A stretch of 51,630 bases of DNA, taken from assembly GCA_028278675.1 (NCBI GenBank), contig JAQAJJ010000025.1, forward strand, positions 1 to 51,630, given 5' to 3'. Source of the DNA: Candidatus Azophilus lithoversatilis. GTDB lineage: Bacteria; Pseudomonadota; Gammaproteobacteria; Pseudomonadales; Azotimanducaceae. The notes under the pieces are model-generated. The model made no database searches and was not told the DNA's origin. It saw nothing but the letters and a program-made list of their open reading frames with translations. The position numbers and the translations under genes are program-made. The first letter of the stretch is position 1. Each line of letters opens with the position of its first letter. Shown one piece after another: positions 9,111-20,285 of this stretch.

Positions 9111-9443
9111 ATGAACGCCAGCAACGGAATGAAGCCGGTGCATCCAGGCGAAATCCTGCGCGAGGAGCTTGATGAAGTCGGGCTGTCAGCCAATGCCCTT
9201 TCGAAGGCGCTGGGCGTGCCGGTAAACCGGGTGACGATGATCCTGAACGGCCAAAGGGGCGTGAGCGCGGACACGGCGCTGCGGCTGGCGAGGTACTTCG
9301 GGACGACACCGCAACTCTGGCTGAACTTGCAAAAGACTTGGGAACTTCGCCAGGCGGAAATAGCCGCGGGCCAGAAGATCGCGAAGTGCGTGACGCCTCG
9401 GCAGTTGGCGACTACGGGCGCGGTGGCCGATGCCCGCTTCTGA
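9111..9443 (+). CDS. higA: HigA-family antitoxin, orphan
   Basis: A 110-residue XRE-type HTH protein of the HigA/VapI family. The N-terminal MKPVHPGEILREELDEVGLSANALS and the helix-turn-helix LGVPVNRVTMILNGQRGVSADTALRLARYFG are both typical. A good SD (GAGGGAG) precedes the ATG. No HigB (RelE-fold) toxin can be read in any frame of the 115 bp upstream or in the 240 bp downstream, so the partner is missing or unlinked. Confidence 0.85.
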   Translation: MNASNGMKPVHPGEILREELDEVGLSANALSKALGVPVNRVTMILNGQRGVSADTALRLARYFGTTPQLWLNLQKTWELRQAEIAAGQKIAKCVTPRQLATTGAVADARF

Positions 9444-9563
9444 TTACCTGTCGCTGATACCTTCGGCCTCGTTGGTCCTGCGTGGCTTGGACTAGCAACT
9501 TGGGGGGCACACACTGACTCAGATTCACGATGACGTCGGCTTGATGGCATTTGTGAGACGGAA

Positions 9564-9622
9564 TCTGCGTGTGTCCATGTTGGTTTCTGCGTGTGTCCAT
9601 GTTGGTTGCTTCCATGTTGGTT
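9564..9622. repeat. 22-bp tandem repeat, 2.5 copies
   Basis: The 22-bp unit beginning TCTGCGTGTGTCCATGTTGG occurs at 9564-9585 and 9586-9607. A 12-bp piece of it (TCCATGTTGGTT) recurs at 9611-9622. It lies in the 240-bp gap between the orphan antitoxin and the quinone oxidoreductase, which otherwise holds no gene I can support. Confidence 0.85.
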
Positions 9623-9683
9623 GCCCGAGTTCGGGGGTGTTCCTCCGGCTCGGAGGGGGGCCTGACTTCGTCTTGAAACGCGC

Positions 9684-10700
9684 TTACATCGAATACCCGT
9701 TCATGGTCACCACCGTCTTGCCCACCACCTCGCGGTTCTCGAGCAGGCGCATGGCGTCCACGGCCTGCTCCAGCGGAAAGCCGCGGCAGACGTAGGGGTC
9801 GATCTCGCCGTTGGAGGCCATTTGGTAGAGCGCTTCGGTGTTGGCCCGGCCCTTTTCGGGGTCGCGGCGTCCATACTCTCCGGCGCGCACGCCGATCACG
9901 GCGATCTGCTTGATGAGGATGAGGTTGACCGGCGCTTGCGGCCAGCGTCCGCTGGTGAAGCCGATGGTGAGGATGCGGCCGTTCCAGTTGACGCAGCGCA
10001 TGGATTCGTCAAAGACGTCGCCGCCGACCGGATCGTAGATGACGTCGGCGCCGCGCCCGTCGGTGAGTGCCTTGACCGCCTCCCGGAAACCGCCGAGCCG
10101 GCCATCGTCCAAGGTGTAGTTCAGGACATGGTCGGCGCCGCGGGCCTTGACCACGGCCAGCTTGTCGTCGCGGCCGCCGGTGGCGATGACCGTTGCGCCG
10201 AGGCGCTTGCCCAAGTCCACTGCCGCCATGCCGACGCCGCCGGTGGCGCCATGCACCAGCAGGGTCTCGCCCGGCTTGAGGTCGCCCCGGCGCACCAAGG
10301 CGACGTAGGCGGTGAGGTAGGCGGCTTGGTAGGACGCGGCCTTGGCGTAGGACAGGCGTTCGGGCTTAAGCTGCACGGCGCTGGCGGGGACGTTGACCCT
10401 TTCGCAAAAGCCGCCGTAGCGCATGCCCGTGATGACCGCATCGCCTTCCCGCACCCCCCCGACGTCGTCGCCCACCGCCTCCACATCGCCCGCCGCTTCG
10501 CTGCCGGGCGCGAACGGCAGCGGCGGCTTGAACTGGTACTTGCCCTGGACCATCAGCAGGTCGGTGAAGTTGACTGCGCAGGCCTTGAGCCGCACCCGCA
10601 CTTCGCCGGGCCCAGGCGCAGGCACTTCGACCTCGGTGAGCCGGACGCTGCCGATGTCCTCGGACAGCGCTTCGCAGAGAACCGTTCGCGCTTCGGTCAA
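9684..10700 (-). CDS. NADPH:quinone oxidoreductase, zinc-independent MDR family
   Basis: A 338-residue medium-chain dehydrogenase/reductase. It has an N-terminal GroES-like domain (VNFTDLLMVQGKYQ), the Rossmann motif HGATGGVGMAAVDLGKRLGA for NADPH, and the C-terminal FPLEQAVDAMRLLENREVVGKTVV. No structural-zinc cysteine lobe is present, as in quinone oxidoreductases. The TTG at 10700 is preferred because GGAAGG lies nine bases upstream and the family N-terminus begins there. That SD lies at the edge of an 87-bp repeat copy. It follows coxM on the same strand and may be the last gene of that unit. Confidence 0.85.
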   Translation of the reverse strand: MTEARTVLCEALSEDIGSVRLTEVEVPAPGPGEVRVRLKACAVNFTDLLMVQGKYQFKPPLPFAPGSEAAGDVEAVGDDVGGVREGDAVITGMRYGGFCERVNVPASAVQLKPERLSYAKAASYQAAYLTAYVALVRRGDLKPGETLLVHGATGGVGMAAVDLGKRLGATVIATGGRDDKLAVVKARGADHVLNYTLDDGRLGGFREAVKALTDGRGADVIYDPVGGDVFDESMRCVNWNGRILTIGFTSGRWPQAPVNLILIKQIAVIGVRAGEYGRRDPEKGRANTEALYQMASNGEIDPYVCRGFPLEQAVDAMRLLENREVVGKTVVTMNGYSM

Positions 10701-10710
10701 TTCAGGGCAC

Positions 10711-10800
10711 CTTCCATGGAACAATTGGAGACAGCCCAACGGCTGGCGGGTTGTTCCTTCGCTGTCAACGGCGTGCCGTTCTGGGGCAAGCTGAAGGCTC
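10711..10800 (+). repeat. 87-bp intergenic repeat, copy A (single)
   Basis: One copy of the repeat family starting CTTCCATGGAACAATTGGAG, read on the + strand, fills the gap between the quinone oxidoreductase start and the coxM stop. It keeps the outer dyad GGAACAA ... TTGTTCC. Read as protein from 10716 it gives MEQLETAQRLAGCSFAVNG followed by VPFWGKL, the same peptide as the other copies. Confidence 0.85.
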
Positions 10801-10808
10801 GTTCAATT

Positions 10809-11609
10809 TCACAGGCTGGCCAGGCGGGCGGTAGCCCGCTGCGCCATTACCCGGACCAAGTGGACGCGGTATTCGGCGGAGGCGTGCAGGTCGCTGTTGA
10901 AGTCGATGGCCGGCAGCTCGGCATCGTCGAGGGCGGCCGGGTCGAAGCGGGCGCTCAAGGCCGCCTCAAAGGCGTCGGCGCGGCAGGCGCAGGGGCCGGC
11001 GCCAGTGACGCCGACGCGCACGGTGCCGTTGAAGTCCGCCACCATGACGCCCACAGTGGCGTAGCGGGAGGCGGGGTTGGGGAACTTCTCGTAGGCGGCG
11101 CGGCTGGGGATGGCGAAGTCGACGCGAGTGATGACTTCGTCGGCTTCCAAGGCGGTTTCGAACAGGCCCCGGAAGTAGCCGTCGGCAGGGATTTGCCGTC
11201 GGTCGGTGTGGATGACGGCGTTCAGGGCGAGGACCGCCGCCGGATAGTCCGCCGCCGGGTCGCTGTTGGCCAGCGAGCCGCCGATGGTGCCCCGGTTGCG
11301 CACTTGGGCGTCGCCGATGCCCTCCGCCAACTCGGCCAGGGCGGGCAGGGCGCTTTGCACTTCGGTGGAAGCGGCGACCTCAGCGTGGCGGGTGAAGGCG
11401 CCGATGCTCAAAGTCCCGTTGTCCACGGCGATGCCGATCAGCTCGGTCAGTCCCTCGAGGTCGATCAGATCGCTCGGCGCGGCCAAGCGCTGGGTCATGG
11501 TCGGCAACAGGGTGTGGCCACCCGACAGATAGGCGGGATCTTCGGCACCCTGGTGCAGCGCGACGGCCTCGGCCAAGGTGGATGGCTTATGGTAGTTGAA
11601 TGGATGCAA
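10809..11609 (-). CDS. coxM: CoxM-like FAD-binding medium subunit of a molybdenum hydroxylase
   Basis: A 266-residue flavoprotein subunit of the xanthine-oxidase/CODH family. The FAD-binding segments are [16 protein letters not shown] near residues 27-42 and [26 protein letters not shown] near 102-127. It transfers electrons from the [2Fe-2S] subunit to the acceptor. It is 21 bp downstream of coxL in a coxG-S-L-M arrangement. Confidence 0.92.
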   Translation of the reverse strand: MHPFNYHKPSTLAEAVALHQGAEDPAYLSGGHTLLPTMTQRLAAPSDLIDLEGLTELIGIAVDNGTLSIGAFTRHAEVAASTEVQSALPALAELAEGIGDAQVRNRGTIGGSLANSDPAADYPAAVLALNAVIHTDRRQIPADGYFRGLFETALEADEVITRVDFAIPSRAAYEKFPNPASRYATVGVMVADFNGTVRVGVTGAGPCACRADAFEAALSARFDPAALDDAELPAIDFNSDLHASAEYRVHLVRVMAQRATARLASL

Positions 11610-11630
11610 TGTCGTTTCCTTGCTTTTGGG

Positions 11631-13966
<2,336 letters not shown>

Positions 13967-13970
<4 letters not shown>

Positions 13971-14464
13971 CGGGATTGCTCCTGCATGGCGTCGCCGGCG
14001 GCCAGCACCGCCTTGACGATGTTGTGGTAGCCGGCGCAGCGGCAGATGTTGCCCTCCAGGCCCTCGCGCACCGTGCGGTTGTCCAAGGTGCCGCCGCTCT
14101 CGACCAGCTCCATGGCGCGCAGGATCATGCCCGGCGTGCAGAAGCCGCACTGCAGGGCGTGGCAGTCGCGAAACGCGGCCTGCATGGGGTGGAGATCGTC
14201 TGGTGAGCCGTTGCGCGTGCCATTCGGCCTACCGATGCCTTCGATGGTGGTCACGGAGCGGCCTTGGGCCTGGGCGGCGAGTACGGTGCAGGCTTTGACG
14301 GCGCAGCCGTCGAGATGCACCGTGCAGGCGCCGCACTGGCTCGTGTCACAGCCGACATGAGTGCCTGTGAGGCGCAGCCGAGTGCGCAGCAGTTCCACCA
14401 GCAGGGTGTTGGCCGGGACGTCCAAACTGTGTTCGGCGCCGTTTACGGTCAGGGTCAGGTTCAT
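13967..14464 (-). CDS. coxS: CoxS-like [2Fe-2S] small subunit
   Basis: A 165-residue protein with a plant-type ferredoxin cluster (Cys 39, 44, 47, 59) and a C-terminal cluster (Cys 106, 109, 141, 143, in QCGFCTPGM and NICRCAGY). All eight ligands are present. It begins 8 bp after coxG ends and overlaps coxL by 4 bp. Confidence 0.95.
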
Positions 14465-14472
14465 GGGGCTTC

Positions 14473-14949
14473 CTATGATGGGTTCGCGGATTGCTGCCGG
14501 TCGGCAGCGGGATCAAGGGCCTCGTGAAGGGCGGAGAAGAAGTCGTCCGCCATCTTGCGGGCAGCGCTGTCGATCAAGCGGGCGCCGATCTGCGCCAACT
14601 TGCCGCCAACCCGCCCGGCAACGCTGTAGCGCAACAGGGTGGTGCCGTCTTCGGCTTCCGCCAAGGCGACTTCGGCCAACCCCTTGCCGAAGCCGGCGGC
14701 CTTGCCCTTGACCTCGACTTGCAGGACGTAGCTTTCCGGAGGGTGGATGTCGGTGAGGGTCAAAGCAACTTCGAAGGTGGCCCGAACCGGGCCGACCCGC
14801 GCCTTGACTGTGGCGGCGAAGCGGTCGTCGGCGAGTTGCTCCATGGACTGGCAGCCGCTGATGCAGCGGGCCAGCACGACAGGGTCGTTCAGCGACCGCC
14901 ACACCGTCGCCCGCTCCACCGGGATTAGATGCTCGCCGGACTGCTCCAT
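14473..14949 (-). CDS. coxG: CoxG-like SRPBCC protein
   Basis: A 158-residue START/SRPBCC-fold protein of the CoxG family (VWRSLNDPVVLARCISGCQSME; YSVAGRVGGKLAQIGARLIDSAA). CoxG genes accompany CODH-type hydroxylases and are linked to membrane recruitment or assembly of the enzyme. It is the first gene of the coxGSLM unit; the promoter should lie in 14950-15070. Confidence 0.88.
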   Translation of the reverse strand: MEQSGEHLIPVERATVWRSLNDPVVLARCISGCQSMEQLADDRFAATVKARVGPVRATFEVALTLTDIHPPESYVLQVEVKGKAAGFGKGLAEVALAEAEDGTTLLRYSVAGRVGGKLAQIGARLIDSAARKMADDFFSALHEALDPAADRQQSANPS

Positions 14950-15070
14950 GCCGTCCCCTTGCCAGTCGTTCGTTTGCAGTGACTTCAGCTTCCGACCGCC
15001 AAATTACAACTTGCGGCCACCCAAGTTCAACCGGCGTGGTCCGAAACTCTCCCAGATCCCGCAAGTTCGG

Positions 15071-15093
15071 ATCGAGGGCGGGACGCCCTCGAT
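15071..15093. repeat. GC-rich 10-bp hairpin upstream of coxG
   Basis: ATCGAGGGCG at 15071-15080 and its exact reverse complement at 15084-15093 enclose GGA. It stands between coxG and the repeat array, with no T-run, and could be a terminator for the nitroreductase transcript or a palindromic repeat. Confidence 0.6.
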
Positions 15094-15108
15094 TGGGAAT
15101 CCGTATCT

Positions 15109-15312
15109 TCCATGGAACAAATGGAGACAGCCCAGCGACTGGCCGGTTGTTCCTTCGGCGTCAGCGGCGTGCCATTCTGGGGCAAGCTAAGGGCTTTCAT
15201 GGAACAAATGGAGACAGTCCAGCGGCTGGCGGGTTATTCCTTCGCTGTCAACGGTGTGCCGTTCTGGGGCAAGCTAGGGGCTTCCATGGAACGAGTGGAG
15301 ACGATCCAGCAA
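15109..15312 (+). repeat. 87-bp tandem repeat array, copies B1, B2 and truncated B3
   Basis: Three units at an exact 87-bp period: their ATGs lie at 15112, 15199 and 15286. B1 and B2 are complete; B3 breaks off near 15312, against the end of the nitroreductase gene. The outer dyad is GGAACAA 15114-15120 with TTGTTCC 15147-15153 in B1; in B2 one arm has a single change (TTATTCC). The array fills the 370-bp gap between coxG and the nitroreductase gene together with the 15071 hairpin. The reading frame is open across the array, but I do not call it a gene. Confidence 0.9.
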
Positions 15313-15319
15313 TTCGAAG

Positions 15320-15985
15320 TCAAGTCTCCAAAGGCGGTCCATCCCATCGTTCGCGCACGGCGAACTCGTCAACCGGCTTGCGCTTTAGTCGGGTGAGCTG
15401 CTTCACGGGCTCTCCTAAGGGCAGCATGGCTGCGAAAGCCATCTGTCGGGGTACGCCGAGCAGGTTCTTGAGCGCCTCCTCCTGGGCACCGACGAAGGGC
15501 GTCAGGGTGCCGCCCAAACCTTCGTTGCGGGCGGCTAGCAGGATGTTCCAAACGAAGGGGTAAATGGAAGCGCCGGAGATGACGCCCACCCGGTCGAGAT
15601 CGTGGTCGAAGGAGGCCACGACGCTCAGATCGACGAATACCAGCAACACAACCGGCGCCTCGGTGACTTGGCTGACCAAGCCCTCCGGCAGCTCCACCGC
15701 CTCGATTTCGGCATCCGTCACCCGAGAAGGGTTGATGGTGTTGTAGGGCGCCTCGCCAGACTGCATTTGGGCCATGTAGCGCTTAAAGGTTGGCTCGATG
15801 AGCGCCGCCAGCCGAGTGCGGGTGGCGGCTTCGCGCACCGCAACCACCTTCCAGCCTTGGCGGTTGCCGCCACTTGGCGCAAAGCGGGCGTTGTCGAGCA
15901 ACTTGCGGACGGTCTGGTCGCTAACGGGCTTGCTGGTGAAGTTTCGGGCCGCAAAAGCAGTGCGCATCGCGTCGGCAAGCTCCAT
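15320..15985 (-). CDS. Nitroreductase-family flavoprotein
   Basis: A 221-residue FMN-dependent nitroreductase fold. The N-terminal FMN contacts are R-N-F (AARNFTSKPV) and PSGGNRQGW near residues 38-46; the second half has GASIYPFVWNILLAARNEGLGGTLTP and LPLGEP. It likely reduces nitro compounds, quinones or flavins with NAD(P)H. It is divergent from the MarR gene at 16166, which may control it. Confidence 0.88.
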   Translation of the reverse strand: MELADAMRTAFAARNFTSKPVSDQTVRKLLDNARFAPSGGNRQGWKVVAVREAATRTRLAALIEPTFKRYMAQMQSGEAPYNTINPSRVTDAEIEAVELPEGLVSQVTEAPVVLLVFVDLSVVASFDHDLDRVGVISGASIYPFVWNILLAARNEGLGGTLTPFVGAQEEALKNLLGVPRQMAFAAMLPLGEPVKQLTRLKRKPVDEFAVRERWDGPPLET

Positions 15986-16165
15986 GGGTTGCTCCTTGAT
16001 TGCCGGGTTGGATTGTGGGATTCTGAAAGCAATCCCCGAGTGTGCAATACTTGTGCGCGTAAAACGACAACTAGGTTATTGCGGCGGGCGGTGGATTTGG
16101 TTTTGGGGATTGATGTTCAGCACTTAGTCTCAGTCGTTCAGCCGTTGCCGTAGCGGGAGCAGCTT

Positions 16166-16675
16166 GTGAAAATCGACCGTGGCGTAGCCGAAGAGAAAGC
16201 TGAGGCCAACCCGGACGGCCTGCTTATATTGGGGCTTCTGCGCGCCTACCGTTGGATGGATGAAAGTCTGCTCAACGGCATGCGGGAAGGCGGCTACACG
16301 CCTCGCACGCGCACCCAGAGGATGATTCTCATCAATTTGTCAAACGGCATCACTCGAGGCGCTTCCTTGGCGCGCGCCTTGGGGGTTTCCCGGCAAGCCA
16401 TTCAACTGCAGATCAATGAACTGCGCAAGGATGGAATTGTCACTCTGATGCCCGACCCGTTTGACCGGCGCGCTAATCGAATCGTCTTCACGGACGAAGG
16501 GCTGAAGATGATGCGCAGAGCGCAGAGCGCCCTGCGCGGCACCGAAGAGATACTGTCCATGCGGCTGGGCCGCCGAGCCATGGGCAATCTTTGGCGGGTG
16601 CTCGACGCCGACTGGGGAACCGTGGTCGGCGGACAGCCTGACACCGCCCGCGCCCGCAGTCTGCCGGTGGAGTGA
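16166..16675 (+). CDS. MarR-family transcriptional regulator
   Basis: A 169-residue winged-helix protein: recognition region LARALGVSRQAIQLQINELRKDGIVTLMPDPFDRRANRIVFTDEG, with the wing Asp-Arg-Arg typical of MarR. The GTG at 16166 is used because of the upstream GGGAG; no better ATG lies before the HTH. It is divergent from the nitroreductase gene, the usual arrangement for a MarR repressor and its target. The 180-bp spacer has a 6-bp inverted pair GGATTG/CAATCC near 16011-16036 but no clear operator. Confidence 0.85.
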   Translation: MKIDRGVAEEKAEANPDGLLILGLLRAYRWMDESLLNGMREGGYTPRTRTQRMILINLSNGITRGASLARALGVSRQAIQLQINELRKDGIVTLMPDPFDRRANRIVFTDEGLKMMRRAQSALRGTEEILSMRLGRRAMGNLWRVLDADWGTVVGGQPDTARARSLPVE

Positions 16676-16677
16676 TT

Positions 16678-16724
16678 GGCTGTTTTTCTTGATCGCGGGG
16701 ACTTGATCGCGGGAAAAGGCAGCC
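16678..16724. terminator. Possible bidirectional terminator between convergent genes
   Basis: GGCTGTTTTTC at 16678-16688 can pair imperfectly with GAAAAGGCAGCC at 16713-16724. Between the arms is a direct repeat CTTGATCGCGGG at 16688-16699 and 16702-16713. The site lies between the MarR gene and pntB, which converge, and has T- and A-rich edges on both sides. Confidence 0.35.
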
Positions 16725-16772
16725 AAACAAGTCAACTTTTGCGCCCACTCGTCGGTCTAAGGCATCGCCTCG

Positions 16773-18134
16773 TTAGCTCTTGAACTCCCCGACCACCGCC
16801 GAGATGGACGCCTTGGCGTCGCCGAACAGCATTCGCGTGTTCTCGCCGAAGAACAGCGGGTTGTCCACGCCGGCGAAGCCTGAGGCCATGGAGCGCTTGA
16901 GCACGAACACCGTGCGGGCCTGGTCCACGTTGATGATCGGCATGCCGTAGATGGGACTGTCCTCATCCTCCCGCGCCGCTGGGTTGACCACGTCGTTGGC
17001 ACCAATCACCACGGCGACGTCGATGTTCTCGATGCGCGGGTTGATGTCGTCCATCTCGATGAGTTGGTCGTACGGGACGTTGGCCTCGGCGAGCAGCACG
17101 TTCATGTGCCCCGGCATTCGCCCGGCGACCGGATGGATGGCGTAGGACACCTCGGCCCCGTTGCCCTCCAGGAGCTCACCCAACTCCCGCACTACGTGCT
17201 GCGCCTGTGCCACGGCCATGCCATAGCCCGGCACGAAGGCCACGGAAGAAGCCGCTTCAAGGATCAGGAAGGCGTCCTCGGCGGCGATTGGCTTGACTTC
17301 GCCCTCCACCTTGCTGGCGGTCTTCACTGCGCCGAATCCTGAGAACAGCACGTTTGCCAAGGAGCGGTTCATCGCCTTGCACATGATGTTGGTGAGGATG
17401 ATCCCGGCGGCGCCGACCAAGGAGCCGGCCACGATGAGGATGTTGTTCTGGATGGCGAAGCCGGCAGCGCATGCGGCCAAGCCGGAGTAGGAGTTGAGCA
17501 GCGAAATCACCACGGGCATGTCCGCCCCGCCGATGGGGATGACCACCATCACGCCAAACAGCAGGCTCAAGGCGACCACCGCGTAGAGGTAGGGCGAGTC
17601 CAGGGCCGGATCCAGGCAGAAGAGCACGCCGCAGGCGACCAGGGCGATCAGGATCAAGGCGTTGACGGCCCGCTGGGCGCCGAACACCAAGGCGCGACTG
17701 GGCATCACTTCGGAGAGCTTGCCCCAGGCGATGATGCTGCCGGAAAAAGTGACGCCGCCGATGAGCACCGACAAGAGGATGGTGATGTAGGTGAAGGTGG
17801 TGTTGCCGGTGTTGTACAGCGCGGCCCAGCCGACCAAGAGGCTGGCCACCCCCCCGGAGCCGTTGAACAGCGCCACCATCTCCGGCATGGCGGTCATCGC
17901 CACCTTCTGCGCCGCCACCGCGCCAATCAGCGCACCCACCGCGGCCGCCGCCAGAATCCACTGGAATTCCAGGATGCCCCTGGAAAAAAGGGTGACCACA
18001 ATGGCAATGAGCATGCCCGTGGCCGAGAGCAGATTGCCACGCACCGCGGTGGCTGGGGAGCCAAGCTGCTTGAGGCCGAAGATGAACAGCGCCGCCGCGA
18101 CGATGTAGCAAACATTAATGAGTTCGGCGCTCAC
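16773..18134 (-). CDS. pntB: NAD(P) transhydrogenase beta subunit
   Basis: A 453-residue subunit. The N-terminal half carries about nine membrane helices; the C-terminal NADP(H)-binding domain III has GYGMAVAQAQHVVRELGELL, HPVAGRMPGHMNVLLAEA, VVIGANDVVNPAA and the terminal DAKASISAVVGEFK. It couples hydride transfer between NADH and NADP+ to proton flow across the inner membrane. It overlaps pntAb by 4 bp. Confidence 0.95.
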   Translation of the reverse strand: MSAELINVCYIVAAALFIFGLKQLGSPATAVRGNLLSATGMLIAIVVTLFSRGILEFQWILAAAAVGALIGAVAAQKVAMTAMPEMVALFNGSGGVASLLVGWAALYNTGNTTFTYITILLSVLIGGVTFSGSIIAWGKLSEVMPSRALVFGAQRAVNALILIALVACGVLFCLDPALDSPYLYAVVALSLLFGVMVVIPIGGADMPVVISLLNSYSGLAACAAGFAIQNNILIVAGSLVGAAGIILTNIMCKAMNRSLANVLFSGFGAVKTASKVEGEVKPIAAEDAFLILEAASSVAFVPGYGMAVAQAQHVVRELGELLEGNGAEVSYAIHPVAGRMPGHMNVLLAEANVPYDQLIEMDDINPRIENIDVAVVIGANDVVNPAAREDEDSPIYGMPIINVDQARTVFVLKRSMASGFAGVDNPLFFGENTRMLFGDAKASISAVVGEFKS

Positions 18135-18448
18135 GCGGATGCTCCCGGCTGGCCTGCCGATTGGGGCGGACCCTCCTTTTTCCTGAACATGCTGAGCATC
18201 CGGTTGGTGACCAGATAGCCGCCGACCACGTTGATGGTGGCGAAGGCCACCGCCGCGGCGCCGAGGATCGTGGCCATCGCCTCAATGCCGGCACCCGCCG
18301 AGGTCAGCGCGCCGACCAGGGTGATGCCGGAGATGGCGTTGGCTCCGGACATCAACGGCGTGTGCAGCGTGGCGGGTACCTTGGAGATGAGTTCGAAGCC
18401 CAGGAAGATGGACAGCATCAACACAAAGGCGAGAAACACCGCTTCCAT
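18131..18448 (-). CDS. pntAb: NAD(P) transhydrogenase subunit alpha part 2
   Basis: A 105-residue membrane subunit with three helices (VFLAFVLMLSIFLGFELI; TPLMSGANAISGITLVGAL; ATILGAAAVAFATINVVGGYLVTNRML). The split alpha subunit is the Rhodospirillum-type three-gene arrangement. It lies 12 bp after pntAa. Confidence 0.93.
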   Translation of the reverse strand: MEAVFLAFVLMLSIFLGFELISKVPATLHTPLMSGANAISGITLVGALTSAGAGIEAMATILGAAAVAFATINVVGGYLVTNRMLSMFRKKEGPPQSAGQPGASA

Positions 18449-18460
18449 AGTCAGGCTCCT

Positions 18461-19600
18461 TCAGACGTTCTCGTAGAGGTTCTTGACGGTCGGATTGACG
18501 ATTCCGCCGCCTTGGGTGATGATGCAGCCAGCAGCAATTTCGTTGCTCGGGTCGAGCTGGAGCGCGGCGTTCTCCGCTTCCCAGAACTCGTCGAGCAGGT
18601 TGACCAGGTTGGCGGCGTACATGTCGCTGGCGTGGCGGCAGACTTCCGAAGGCAGGTTGCCGAGGCCCACGATCTTGATGCCGCCCGCATCGACCACCTC
18701 ATTGGGCAACGAGCCTTCGACGTTGCCGCCGCTGTCCACCGCCATGTCCACCACCACGCTGCCCGGCGCCATGCCGGCGATCATGTCGGCGGTGACGATG
18801 CGCGGCGCGGGACGGCCAAAGACCTGCGCGGTGGTGATCACCACATCGGACTGGGCGATGACCTTTTTCTGGCCCTCGCGCTGCAGGTCGAGCTGCTCGG
18901 CCGTCAGCTCCTTGGCGTAGCCCTGCTCAGTCTGGCCAATCTCGCCCAAGTCGATTTCGACGAACTTGGCGCCCAGGGAGCGCACCTGCTCGGCGACCAC
19001 CGGCCGGGTGTCGAACGCCTCCACGCGGGCGCCGAGCCGCTTGGCGGTCGCAATGGCCTGCAGGCCGGCTACCCCGGCGCCGATGACGAACACCCGGCTC
19101 GGGGCGATGGTGCCCGCCGGCGTCATCATCATTGGGAAGATCTTGCGGCTGTGGGTGGCGGCGAGGATCACGGTGACGTAGCCGGCGAGGCTCGCTTGGG
19201 AGGACAGCGCATCCAGCTTTTGCGCGGTGGTGGTGCGGGGAATCATTTCCATGGAGATGGCGGTGACGCCCTGCGTCGCCAGGCGCTCAACGAGCGCCCG
19301 TTCATTGAACGGATCGAGGAAGCTGATGTGGACCGAGCCGGACTTGAGCAGTGCCACGTCGTCTGCGGCGGGCTTGCGCACCCGCAGCACAATGTCGGAT
19401 GAACCCAATAGGCCGGCCCGGTCCTGGGCCACTGCGGCGCCGGCGGCGGCGTAGTCGGGGTCAAGGTAGCCAGCGGCAGCGCCGATTCCCGCCTCGACGG
19501 TGACGTCAAAGCCGGCGGACTTGAGTTTCCTGACCCCGGCGGGCGTCAACGCGGCGCGCAGCTCGCCCGGCCAGGTTTCCTTGGGTGCGCCGATCTGCAT
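18461..19600 (-). CDS. pntAa: NAD(P) transhydrogenase subunit alpha part 1 (NAD-binding)
   Basis: A 379-residue soluble domain I. The start is placed at the ATG at 19600 (MQIGAPKETWPGELRAALTP), where all relatives begin; the longer frame upstream lacks similarity. It has the alanine-dehydrogenase/PntA N-terminus and the NAD Rossmann motif VIGAGVAGLQAIATAKRLGARVEAFD. First gene of pntAa-Ab-B. Its mRNA leader contains a 7-bp hairpin. Confidence 0.95.
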   Translation of the reverse strand: MQIGAPKETWPGELRAALTPAGVRKLKSAGFDVTVEAGIGAAAGYLDPDYAAAGAAVAQDRAGLLGSSDIVLRVRKPAADDVALLKSGSVHISFLDPFNERALVERLATQGVTAISMEMIPRTTTAQKLDALSSQASLAGYVTVILAATHSRKIFPMMMTPAGTIAPSRVFVIGAGVAGLQAIATAKRLGARVEAFDTRPVVAEQVRSLGAKFVEIDLGEIGQTEQGYAKELTAEQLDLQREGQKKVIAQSDVVITTAQVFGRPAPRIVTADMIAGMAPGSVVVDMAVDSGGNVEGSLPNEVVDAGGIKIVGLGNLPSEVCRHASDMYAANLVNLLDEFWEAENAALQLDPSNEIAAGCIITQGGGIVNPTVKNLYENV

Positions 19601-19991
19601 GATTTGCCCTTGCCTTTGAGTGGTCGTGCAGCCCATGGTGGGGCTGCGGCGAAAAAAGCCATGACTGTACTCGATTTGCCTGCGGTGTGGAAATTCGTGG
19701 CCAAGGGCTTTGGGGGCGGCATACCGAAGATCGGTGCTGACCGCGGGTTGCTTGTTCGTTGTGCTCCTCGCGCTCCCCGGCTGAGGGCTCCGCGGAGCAA
19801 CGCGGCCGGGAGCCGAAACGGCCACGAATAATCACACTTATTTGCGGGACAGGACACTAGGAGACAACCGTAAGCGTTGCGCGTGGCATGTGCGGTATGG
19901 GCAGGACGGCAGTGGCTGCGAGAAGGACGCTATCGACAACCGCGAAGCCTGGCGATTGACAAGGTAGCTATCAGTCGCTACTTTGCGATCC
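19601..19991. other. Intergenic region between pntAa and the toxin-antitoxin pair
   Basis: A 391-bp region without a convincing gene. It contains a hairpin in the pnt leader (GCAGCCC 19628-19634 with GGGCTGC 19641-19647), a GC-rich stretch at 19770-19815, and a 13-mer GACAGGACACTAG at 19848-19860. That 13-mer recurs in reverse complement at 48920-48932 beside another repeat fragment, so it may be a relic mobile-element end. The promoter of the antitoxin gene is at its right edge. Confidence 0.5.
19956..19984 (+). promoter_or_regulatory. Sigma-70-like promoter and operator of the Phd/VapC pair
   Basis: TTGACA at 19956-19961 is followed after 17 bp by TACTTT at 19979-19984. The spacer holds an inverted repeat GTAGC (19964-19968) and GCTAC (19977-19981). 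The ATG at 19992 is so close that the mRNA would have almost no leader. Overlap of a dyad with the promoter is usual for autoregulated antitoxin genes. Confidence 0.55.
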
Positions 19992-20285
19992 ATGCGGTCA
20001 GTCGGAATCAAGGTGCTGAACAGCCGGTTGAGCGAGTATGTCCGACTCGCAGCGTCCGGTGAGATCGTGCTCGTCACGGACCGTGACCGGGTGGTGGCGG
20101 AGTTGGGTCCGCTCAGGGAGACCCGCAGTCCGATTCTCGCCGATGCCTTTTTGGCCGAAGCGGTGCGATCCGGTGTGCTGAGCCCGCCGATATTGGCCGC
20201 TTCGGGGCGGCCGCCGCGGCCAGCGCCAGTCGCCAGCCTGCAGGAGCTTCTCGCCGAACTTGGCGAGCATCGAAGCGAGCGGTGA
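19992..20285 (+). CDS. vapB: Phd/YefM-type antitoxin
   Basis: A 97-residue antitoxin. The N-terminus SVGIKVLNSRLSEYVRLAASGEIVLVTDRDRVVAEL is the Phd/YefM DNA-binding fold; the C-terminal part (SLQELLAELGEHRSER) should wrap the toxin. The ATG at 19992 is preferred over the TTG nine bases upstream. It overlaps the toxin start as GTGA. Confidence 0.88.
   Translation: MRSVGIKVLNSRLSEYVRLAASGEIVLVTDRDRVVAELGPLRETRSPILADAFLAEAVRSGVLSPPILAASGRPPRPAPVASLQELLAELGEHRSER

Noticed and set aside
15112-15396. 94-codon frame made of repeated MEQMETAQRLAG units
   Set aside because: It is the tandem repeat read in frame. Copy C3 elsewhere breaks the frame, no RBS is seen, and the end runs into the antisense of the nitroreductase gene. 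Kept as a repeat, not a CDS.
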